From contig DATBMY010000252.1 of the NCBI GenBank assembly GCA_036554605.1, forward strand, positions 1 through 5,461: a DNA stretch of 5,461 nt, given 5' to 3'. The translations under genes and the position numbers were made by a program. This document shows positions 1 through 5,461 of this stretch, piece by piece. Within the stretch, counting starts at the first letter, position 1. The number at the start of each line of letters is the position of its first letter. This DNA comes from DATBMY01 sp036554605. GTDB lineage: Bacteria; Acidobacteriota; Blastocatellia; UBA7656. The notes beneath the pieces are model-generated. The model had not been told where the DNA came from, searched no databases, and saw only the letters and a program-made list of their open reading frames with translations.

Positions 1-87
1 GCATCCGAAGAGGCCGCCCGCTCGGAGATCGGTCCCGCGGATGCCGGAGGAATACTCTCGGAAGAAGAACTCTCGCGGCTCGGCTGA
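1..87 (+). CDS. 3' end of an unrecognised protein gene (partial)
   Basis: Frame 1 is open from the window edge to a TGA at 85-87 and gives 28 residues ending in GILSEEELSRLG. The codons are rich in G or C at the third position, as in the neighbouring genes. A strong hairpin with a T-rich tail starts 24 bases after the stop, which fits a real gene end on this strand. The visible tail is hydrophilic and acidic (many Glu, Ser and Ala), with no membrane segment and no motif I can name. It runs convergently towards the AbgT-family gene. The family and function cannot be told from this fragment. Confidence 0.6.
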   Translation, partial: ASEEAARSEIGPADAGGILSEEELSRLG

Positions 88-111
88 TCGTTTGTTTGCG
101 TCTCTTGTATG

Positions 112-165
112 ACCGCGAACCGGCGCGAGCTTTTATACTCGCGCCGGTTCGCGGTTTTGGTTTTT
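112..165 (+). terminator. Strong intrinsic terminator between convergent genes
   Basis: A perfect 18-bp inverted repeat (arms 112-129 and 138-155, 8-base loop CTTTTATA) is followed on the plus strand by a T-rich run, TTTTGGTTTTT, reaching 165. This is the classic shape of a rho-independent terminator for the plus-strand gene ending at 87. On the minus strand the hairpin is preceded by an A-rich run but followed by CATACAAGAGACG, with no T tract. It is therefore probably a weaker terminator, or a protective 3' stem, for the transporter transcript. The minus-strand stop codon (164-166) overlaps the end of the T run. Confidence 0.9.
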
Positions 166-1927
166 ACGGATAAGTGTAGGGGGCCTGCAAGCCGAGCGGA
201 ATGCCCAGCACCCAGAAGACCATCAAAAAGATGGTCCACGTCGCCAAAAAGAAGATCGAGTAGGGCAGCATCAGCGATACGAGCGTCCCTATGCCGGTCC
301 CTTTTACGTAGCGCTGGCCATAGACGACCACGAGCGGGAAATAAGGCATCAGCGGCGTGATGATATTCGTAGTCGAATCGCCCACGCGATATGCGCCCTG
401 CGTGAGCTCGGGCGAGAGCCCCAGCTGCATGAGCATGGGAACGAATATCGGTGCAAGCAGCGCCCACTTGGCCGATGCCGAGCCTATCAAGAGGTTGACC
501 ATCGCGGTGAGCAGGATGATCCCTATTATCGTCACCTGGCCCGGCATCGCCATCGACTGGAGCAGGTTCGCGCCCTTGAGCGCGAGCAACGCGCCGAGAT
601 TCGACTGCCCGAACGCGGCGATGAAAAGCGAGGCGAAAAATGCGAGCACGATGTAGTATCCCATCGTGCTCATGGATTTGCTCATCCCCTTGACTATGTC
701 GCGGTGGCTGTGCACGGTGCCCGCCACATAGCCGTAGACGATGGCGGGCAACAGAAAGAGCAGGAAGATCAGCGGGACGATTGACTGCATGAGCGGGGCC
801 GCCGAAGCCGTCAGCTGCGGCTCGCCCGCTTGCGCGCTCTGTAAAAAGATCGGGGCGTAAGTGGTCGCCTGCTCTCCGAGCCGCGTCCTCAGCGCATTTT
901 GAAACGCCTGTTCCCCGAATATCTCTTGCCCGCGCATGGGAGCGGCGCGCTTCAATACGTCCTCCGGGACTCCAGCCGCCCTGGCGTTATCGAGAGACTC
1001 ACCTGTCAGCGTGTAGCTTGTGGGCGATCTCATAGGCGAGCTGGTCGGAGCGGAAACGGCCGCAAGGACGAGTATGCCCGCAAGCAACGTGAGCAGTCCA
1101 GCCACAAGCCCTCGCCGCTCGCGGCTCCCGAGCGTCTCCATCTTTGGCACGTCCGTCATATCCGCGTCGACCGGCGTGGCCTTAAGCCTCGGCTCTATGA
1201 TCTTATCCGTGACATACCAGCCGACCGCCATGATGAGCAGGCTCGCCGCGCCGGTGAAGAACCAGTTGCACAGCGGGTTTACCGCCCGCGCCGGGTCGAT
1301 TATCTGCGCGGCCGATTGTGTCAGCCCCGATAGCAGCGGGTCGAGGCTCGAAGGAACGAAGTTGGCGCTAAAGCCGCCCGACACTCCCGCGAAGGCGGCC
1401 GATATTCCCGCCAGCGGGTGCCGCCCCGCCGCGTAAAAGATCACCCCGCCCAGCGGTATTACCAGCACGTATCCGGCATCGGCCGCCGTGTGGCTTACGA
1501 TCCCGACCAGTATCAGCATCGGGGTAAGCAGCCGGGCCGAAGTGAAGCTGAGCATCCCTTTCAGACCGGCGTTTATAAAGCCGGTGTGCTCGGCGACTCC
1601 CACGCCTAGAAGCGCGACCAGCACCACGCCCAGCGGATGAAACCCGGTGAAGGTCGTCACCATGTTCGATAGGAACTGGGCGATTGACTGGCCGGTCAAC
1701 TGATTGTTTACCTGAATAGGTTTCTGGGTCCTCGGGTCGATCTCCGAAAACTGGATCGGCGCGAGAATCGCCGACAGCACCCAGACCAGTATCAGAAAGA
1801 TCAGGAAAAGCACTGCCGGGTCGGGCAGCCTGTTGCCGATGCGCTCTATAGCATTCAGCGCCTTGTCCATCCAGCGCGATGACTTTTGAGCCTGGGCATT
1901 ATCAGTTTGCTCTTTGCTTTCCGCCAT
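164..1927 (-). CDS. AbgT-family transporter
   Basis: This is an inner-membrane carrier of the AbgT family. Characterised members are E. coli AbgT (p-aminobenzoyl-glutamate uptake) and MtrF and YdaH (sulfonamide/antimetabolite export). Family hallmarks visible in the 587 residues: IERIGNRLPDPAVLFL at 27-42; a first outer loop around 58-95; TGFHPLGVVLVALLGVGVAE around 94-113; SHTAADAGYVLVIPLGG at 145-161; W488 in GSASAKWALLAP; RVGDSTTNIITP at 514-525. Residues reported as important in MtrF/YdaH, as I recall them, are matched at the same spacing: D196, N478, S485, W488, P506, R514 and D517. The protein is longer than the roughly 500 residues usual for the family, because of an extra loop at about 292-378. 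The ATG start is supported by an AAGGAG site 5 bases upstream. It lies 31 bp downstream of the hydrolase gene, probably in one operon. Direction of transport and substrate are not determined, so no gene symbol is given. Confidence 0.93.
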   Translation of the reverse strand: MAESKEQTDNAQAQKSSRWMDKALNAIERIGNRLPDPAVLFLIFLILVWVLSAILAPIQFSEIDPRTQKPIQVNNQLTGQSIAQFLSNMVTTFTGFHPLGVVLVALLGVGVAEHTGFINAGLKGMLSFTSARLLTPMLILVGIVSHTAADAGYVLVIPLGGVIFYAAGRHPLAGISAAFAGVSGGFSANFVPSSLDPLLSGLTQSAAQIIDPARAVNPLCNWFFTGAASLLIMAVGWYVTDKIIEPRLKATPVDADMTDVPKMETLGSRERRGLVAGLLTLLAGILVLAAVSAPTSSPMRSPTSYTLTGESLDNARAAGVPEDVLKRAAPMRGQEIFGEQAFQNALRTRLGEQATTYAPIFLQSAQAGEPQLTASAAPLMQSIVPLIFLLFLLPAIVYGYVAGTVHSHRDIVKGMSKSMSTMGYYIVLAFFASLFIAAFGQSNLGALLALKGANLLQSMAMPGQVTIIGIILLTAMVNLLIGSASAKWALLAPIFVPMLMQLGLSPELTQGAYRVGDSTTNIITPLMPYFPLVVVYGQRYVKGTGIGTLVSLMLPYSIFFLATWTIFLMVFWVLGIPLGLQAPYTYP

Positions 1928-1932
1928 TCGCT

Positions 1933-1938
1933 CTCCTT
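1933..1938 (-). promoter_or_regulatory. Ribosome binding site of the AbgT-family gene
   Basis: The minus strand reads TTAAGGAGAGCGA and then ATG. AAGGAG ends 5 bases before the start codon. It fixes the start at 1927 and lies within the 31-bp gap after the upstream hydrolase stop, as expected for the second gene of an operon. I see no terminator hairpin in that gap. Confidence 0.8.
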
Positions 1939-1958
1939 AAAAGAAAGATTTCAGCAGA

Positions 1959-4900
1959 TTACCTCTCCCAGAAAAATTTCGTCCTCGGCCTCGGCTGCGG
2001 ATAGACCTCATCCATGTTTTTCGTATCGTAGAGCGTGCCGTTGATCATCACGTGCGTGATGGCGCGAGTATTCTGAATATTCTCAAGCGGGTTTCGCTCC
2101 ATGACCATCAGATCGGCAAGCTTGCCTGCTTCAATCGATCCGATATCGGTCTCCATACCAAGATACTCGGCGCCGTGAAGCGTGGCGGCTCTTATTGCTT
2201 CGAGCGGCGTGAGCCCGCCCGCCCCCAGCATCCATAGCTCCCAGTGCGCGCCGAGCCCCTGCAACTGCCCGTGCGCGCCGAGTTGCGCCTTGCCGCCCAT
2301 GCGCACAACGTCTTTTACCGTCTTCGCAAGCTCGAAGTGATAGAAGTCCTCGTCGGGCGCCATTATCCTGCGGCGCGCGCGCGCGTCGACGACGCTGCGC
2401 GGCGTGAACCTCATAAGGTGCTCGTCCTTCCAGACATCAGTCTTCTGATACCAGTAATTCTCGCCCCACACTCCGCCGTAGCCCACGATCAAGGTCGGCG
2501 TATATCCGACCTTGCTACGGGCCAGCAGCGTGAGCGCGTCTTTGTAGAGCGGGGCGATGGGGATGGCATGCTCGATTCCCGTATGCCCGTCGAGTATATG
2601 CGTGATGTTGTAAGGATAGGTCGAGCCGCCTTCCGGCACGTTGAGCATACTCAGATCGCGCGCGGCCTTGACGAGCTGCTGGCGCTGGTTTCGACGCGGC
2701 TGGTTATAGCTCTTGATGCTGAAGGCCCCGACCGACTTGAGCCGCGCGAGGTGCGCTTTCGCGTCTTCGTAATTGTTTACTACGGACTTCTCCTGGTTTT
2801 CGGCGCCGTAGAGGATATAGCCGGTCGAGTAGACGCGCGGGCCGACCATCGCGCCCGCCTTGACCATCTCAGACTGCGCGAAGACCAGTTGAGTCGAAGC
2901 CGAAGGGTCATGCGTGGTCGTCACCCCATATGCGAGGTTCGCGTAGTAGGCCCACTGCTTTTCGGGAATGATATCGAGCGTGTTGTAGCCCATGTGCGCG
3001 TGCACGTCGACAAGCCCCGGCATGATTGTCTTGCCGGCCATGTCGATGCGGCGCGCGGCGGCTGGAATCTGTACGGCCTGGCCCACCGCCTTTATGCGAT
3101 TGCCTTCGACCAGTATGGTGCCTCGCTCTATCACCTCGTCGCCCTTCATAGTGATGATGCGGGCGTTTGTGAGCGCGACCGTGCCCGTGGGCTTTGCGGT
3201 GGCAAACTCGAAGCCGATCTTCGTCGTCTGAGGCGCGGGCGCTTTTTCGTCCTTCGCCAGCTGCTTATGTATGTTGTCTAGCGGTTGCTCGTGGAAGTTT
3301 TCGCCATCCGTCCACTGGACCCGCCGGCTATCGGCTGACCACGTCAGCCAGTCGCCGGATTCCATGGAGACGTTCTTTACAGGCACAAGCGTTTCGGTCG
3401 CGCTCAACCGGAGCATCTTTCCGGTCCTGGCAAACGGCGCGACGTAGAGCTTGTGAAGCTCCTTGAAGAATATCCAAGAATGGTCGGGCGAGGGAATGAT
3501 CTCCGCCGCGTACTTCGACTCTACGTGCTGGCGATAATCGTCGCCCGAAAGCTTCACGCTGCTCAGATAGCTATGTATGTGTGCGGTGCCAGCCGCGACG
3601 ACCGGCTTCGATTCGTTGAAGAATATGCGCTCGCCCTTCGGATCGAACCCAAGCACCGGCATGCGCGCGTTCGGCCCGCGGCTGGAAATATCCATAACGA
3701 AGTTGTGCTTTGAGCCGTCCCAGTAATGAATCTCGAAGCTCGATTCGCTGGCAAGATCTTCTTCGTGATATACGCTGCCGCGCCCTTTCAGGTAGGCGAT
3801 CTTCGCGCCGTCGGGCGAGAAGACCGGGTTGGCATATTGATCGCCCACGGTCGTTATGCGGCGGGCATTCGACCCGTCGGCATTCGCCACCCAGACCCCG
3901 CCTTTTTCAGCGTCCGACCATGTCACATAGGCGATGCGGCGGCCATCGGGTGAAAACGCCGGTGAATACTCAAGGTAATTCGTATTCAGCAGCCGCGCCG
4001 GTTCGCTCGCGCCCCGCTTGACGTAGAGCTTGCCGAGCGCGCTGTAGATAATCTGATCGTTGTGGCGGCGGGCCCATCTTAAAAGTCTGGCCGAATCTCT
4101 TTCGGGCGCGACCGGCTGCGGGAAGCGGACGGCGTTTGCCACCTTTTGCGAGACGTGCGCCGTAAAGGGTATGGGCGTCGCCTGCTTGGTCGCAACCTCG
4201 ACGCGAACGAATTTGCCTTTGGCGGTGATGACTATGCTTTTTCCGTCCGGCGTCCAGCTATATCCGGGGTAGGTCCCAAACAGCGCCCACGTCTCTTGCT
4301 GGTCGCGCGTGAGCCCATCATATATAGGCCACTCGCGCCCGCTTTCTATCTCGCGCAGGTAGAGGACGGTTTTGAGGTCGTCGCGGCGAATAAATGAGAG
4401 ATACTTGCCGTCGGGCGACACTGCCGGGCGAATCGCGCCGCCCGCGCCGCGCACGAAGACCGTTCGGCGGCCGTTCGTCATGTCGTATCGCTCTATCCAG
4501 TAGATTCCCTCGTAGGGGTTTTTGTTGTAGTCGAAGGCGGTCGTCTGCGCGAAATATACGAAGCGCCCCTTAGGCTCGACAACGGGCTCGCCGGCGTTCG
4601 CGGTGAAGTTCGGTCTTTCGGTGAGCTGAATGCCGCTGCCGCCGCCGTTTATGTGATACATCCAGACTTCGCCCGCCCCGGCCGAGCGCGTGTCGGTGAA
4701 GTGCTTGCGCGCGAGCACGTACTGTCCATCCGGCGTCCAGTCGGGCGTGTTGAGCAGTCGATAAGTCTCTTTCGTGATCTGACGGCGGTTCTTGCCGTCG
4801 GCGTCCATCACCCAGATGTTATCGCCGCCGTCGCGGTCGGATGTGAAGGCGATGAGCCGCCCGTCGGGGCTGAAGCGCGGCTGCTGCTCATAAGAGACGC

Positions 4901-5165
4901 CGCTCGATATAAGCTCGGCGCGCCCGCCGGAAATCGGCATGCGGTATATGTCTCCGAGAATATCGAAGACTATCGTCTGCCCGTCGGGCGAAACGTCGCA
5001 GCTCATCCATGTGCCTTCGTCGGTGTCGAATTCGATCATAGTTGTAGGGCCGTGATCGCCTTCGACATCCCACGCCTCTTTCTTCTGCGCCTCCTGCGCC
5101 GGGCTCCCCTGGGTCGCTATAGAGAACGAGAATACCAGAAAGCAGACAAGTATCTTTTTAAGCAC
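1959..5165 (-). CDS. Exported propeller-amidohydrolase fusion protein (TolB/PD40 repeats plus amidohydrolase domain)
   Basis: A 1068-residue protein. Residues 1-23 form a Sec signal peptide (KK, a hydrophobic core, likely cut near TQG or SPA). There is no lipobox, so it is probably periplasmic or secreted. Residues about 45-640 hold twelve beta-propeller blades of the PD40/TolB type (FSPDGRLIAF at 98-107, FSPDGRRIAY at 404-413 and others), apparently two six-bladed units. After a linker rich in Pro, Ala and Lys (about 638-660) comes an amidohydrolase domain to about 1050: PGLVDVHAHMG (metal-binding H722 and H724), IKSY (K818), HTGIEHAIP (H866), and the C-terminal IGSIEAGKLADLMVMERNP. Two usual active-site positions differ: VPEGG replaces the common VxVHA segment, and GAHGQ replaces GTD. 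From memory this is a subfamily trait. The likely role is hydrolysis of an amide or cyclic C-N bond in a peptide-like compound, with the propeller gating or binding substrate; the substrate is unknown. The start is GTG with a strong Shine-Dalgarno match; the next Met, at residue 43, would lose the signal peptide. First gene of a likely operon with the transporter. Confidence 0.93.
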   Translation of the reverse strand: MLKKILVCFLVFSFSIATQGSPAQEAQKKEAWDVEGDHGPTTMIEFDTDEGTWMSCDVSPDGQTIVFDILGDIYRMPISGGRAELISSGVSYEQQPRFSPDGRLIAFTSDRDGGDNIWVMDADGKNRRQITKETYRLLNTPDWTPDGQYVLARKHFTDTRSAGAGEVWMYHINGGGSGIQLTERPNFTANAGEPVVEPKGRFVYFAQTTAFDYNKNPYEGIYWIERYDMTNGRRTVFVRGAGGAIRPAVSPDGKYLSFIRRDDLKTVLYLREIESGREWPIYDGLTRDQQETWALFGTYPGYSWTPDGKSIVITAKGKFVRVEVATKQATPIPFTAHVSQKVANAVRFPQPVAPERDSARLLRWARRHNDQIIYSALGKLYVKRGASEPARLLNTNYLEYSPAFSPDGRRIAYVTWSDAEKGGVWVANADGSNARRITTVGDQYANPVFSPDGAKIAYLKGRGSVYHEEDLASESSFEIHYWDGSKHNFVMDISSRGPNARMPVLGFDPKGERIFFNESKPVVAAGTAHIHSYLSSVKLSGDDYRQHVESKYAAEIIPSPDHSWIFFKELHKLYVAPFARTGKMLRLSATETLVPVKNVSMESGDWLTWSADSRRVQWTDGENFHEQPLDNIHKQLAKDEKAPAPQTTKIGFEFATAKPTGTVALTNARIITMKGDEVIERGTILVEGNRIKAVGQAVQIPAAARRIDMAGKTIMPGLVDVHAHMGYNTLDIIPEKQWAYYANLAYGVTTTHDPSASTQLVFAQSEMVKAGAMVGPRVYSTGYILYGAENQEKSVVNNYEDAKAHLARLKSVGAFSIKSYNQPRRNQRQQLVKAARDLSMLNVPEGGSTYPYNITHILDGHTGIEHAIPIAPLYKDALTLLARSKVGYTPTLIVGYGGVWGENYWYQKTDVWKDEHLMRFTPRSVVDARARRRIMAPDEDFYHFELAKTVKDVVRMGGKAQLGAHGQLQGLGAHWELWMLGAGGLTPLEAIRAATLHGAEYLGMETDIGSIEAGKLADLMVMERNPLENIQNTRAITHVMINGTLYDTKNMDEVYPQPRPRTKFFWER

Positions 5166-5167
5166 AA

Positions 5168-5175
5168 ATCACCTC
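5168..5175 (-). promoter_or_regulatory. Ribosome binding site deciding the GTG start of the hydrolase
   Basis: The minus strand reads GAGGTGAT, then TT, then GTG. The eight bases match the anti-Shine-Dalgarno end of 16S rRNA without a mismatch, and the GAGG core ends 6 bases before the GTG at 5163-5165. This supports the unusual start codon over any internal ATG. Confidence 0.85.
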
Positions 5176-5204
5176 GTGAGAATTTTAAGGCCTATGCCTG
5201 AGTA

Positions 5205-5216
5205 TAGATTTATCTA
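5205..5216. repeat. Short palindrome TAGAT-TT-ATCTA upstream of the hydrolase gene
   Basis: A perfect inverted repeat of two 5-base arms with a 2-base centre, about 40 bases upstream of the GTG start. It partly overlaps a candidate -10 box (TATACT, 5201-5206 on the minus strand), a usual position for an operator. It is short and AT-rich, so it may be chance. No regulator gene is visible in the window. Confidence 0.25.
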
Positions 5217-5244
5217 ACCTGACTCACCCTCGCGGCAAAGGGTT

Positions 5245-5274
5245 AGTATAGCGAAAGCGGCGAAGGCCAATCCA
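5245..5274 (-). promoter_or_regulatory. Possible promoter of the hydrolase-transporter operon
   Basis: On the minus strand a TATACT box (5245-5250) matches five of six bases of the standard -10 element. The best -35 in range is a poor TGGATT (5269-5274, 18-base spacing, three of six matches). Transcription from here would leave a leader of about 70 bases. A second TATACT at 5201-5206 would give a leader of about 30 bases but has no recognisable -35. Position after the gyrB hairpin makes a promoter in this gap likely; the exact site is uncertain. Confidence 0.3.
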
Positions 5275-5333
5275 GTTCACGAGGAATATAGTAGTGGGGG
5301 AATAAGGTGTTGAAAAGGAAAGAGGCGGAAACG

Positions 5334-5360
5334 TAAGGCCGGGAATGGTTCCCGGCCTTA
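5334..5360 (-). terminator. Hairpin terminator after gyrB
   Basis: A perfect 12-bp stem (arms 5334-5345 and 5349-5360, 3-base loop) lies 32 bases after the gyrB stop. On the minus strand it is followed by CGTTTCCGCCTCTTTCC and further pyrimidines, a C/T-rich tail rather than a clean T run. It is therefore a moderate intrinsic terminator that probably separates gyrB from the downstream operon but may let some transcripts through. Confidence 0.7.
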
Positions 5361-5392
5361 TCAACATTTTATGAGACTGCTCGATTATCGAA

Positions 5393-5461
5393 TTAGATAT
5401 CGAGGTTTCGGACGTCGAGCGCGTTGGTCTCTATGAATTTGCGGCGCGGCTCGACGGCGTC
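5393..5461 (-). CDS. gyrB: DNA gyrase subunit B, C-terminal end (partial)
   Basis: The minus strand is open from the window edge to a TAA at 5393-5395 and gives 22 residues ending RRKFIETNALDVRNLDI. This is the highly conserved tail of GyrB (family pattern RRxFIExNAxxVxNLDI), at the end of the TOPRIM/C-terminal region. GyrB supplies the ATPase and part of the DNA-cleavage core of gyrase, which introduces negative supercoils in the cytoplasm. ParE, the topoisomerase IV homologue, is the main alternative; the NLDI ending favours GyrB. The gene is followed by a hairpin and then, on the same strand, the hydrolase-transporter pair, with which I see no functional link. Confidence 0.88.
   Translation of the reverse strand, partial: DAVEPRRKFIETNALDVRNLDI

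Noticed and set aside
899..1436. Overlapping plus-strand open frames opposite the transporter
   Set aside because: They are antisense to conserved membrane segments, Arg-, Ser- and Ala-rich, and mutually overlapping in different frames. They are shadows of the transporter gene.
2373..2385. An alternating GC run that could form Z-DNA
   Set aside because: It simply encodes the Ala/Arg-rich DARARRR stretch of the hydrolase in GC-rich codons. It is short and has no regulatory context.
2244..3281. A 345-residue plus-strand open frame opposite the amidohydrolase domain
   Set aside because: It lies wholly antisense to a gene with clear domain motifs. The translation is Arg-, Ala- and Val-rich with no recognisable motif, typical of the opposite strand of a GC-rich gene.
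4653..5201. A 182-residue plus-strand open frame opposite the signal peptide and first propeller blades
   Set aside because: It is antisense to the strongly supported hydrolase start and its ribosome binding site, has low-complexity composition, and shows no family resemblance.
5226..5243. A small hairpin (ACCCT, 8-base loop, AGGGT) considered as a leader RNA element
   Set aside because: The stem is only 5 bp and has no T tract or recognisable riboswitch core. It would sit at or upstream of the transcription start from either candidate -10 box.
1..5461. Search for CRISPR arrays, insertion sequences, tRNA genes, attachment sites or toxin-antitoxin genes
   Set aside because: No regularly spaced repeats, transposase motifs, tRNA-like folds or small paired genes were seen. 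Nearly all of the window is taken by two long genes and two gene ends.

Overview
The window looks like an ordinary chromosomal region of a GC-rich, Gram-negative bacterium. Acidobacteriota (perhaps Blastocatellia) is my best guess. The main reason is the very large secreted protein joining a TolB/PD40-type propeller to an amidohydrolase, a kind of protein I associate with Acidobacteriota, Gemmatimonadota and Bacteroidota. The phylum is an inference, not something the sequence proves.

Layout from left to right: (1) the last 28 codons of an unrecognised plus-strand gene, followed by a very strong 18-bp hairpin with a T-rich tail; (2) a minus-strand AbgT-family membrane transporter whose stop codon overlaps the end of that T-rich tail; (3) 31 bp upstream of the transporter, and on the same strand, a 1068-residue exported protein with two six-bladed-type propeller segments followed by an amidohydrolase domain; (4) a 227-bp intergenic stretch with candidate -10 boxes, a small palindrome and a hairpin; (5) the minus-strand 3' end of gyrB (DNA gyrase subunit B).

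The hydrolase and transporter look like a two-gene operon, transcribed right to left from somewhere in the gap after gyrB. The simplest reading is that the exported enzyme trims a peptide-like or amide-containing compound outside the cytoplasmic membrane, and the AbgT-type carrier moves a product or related compound across it. The substrate cannot be read from the sequence.

No CRISPR array, insertion sequence, tRNA, rRNA or defence-type cassette is visible. The best leads are: an apparent internal duplication of the propeller; an amidohydrolase core that lacks two usual active-site residues; and a roughly 65-70 residue extra loop in the transporter, predicted to face the same compartment as the enzyme. 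I saw no convincing evidence of an entirely new system.
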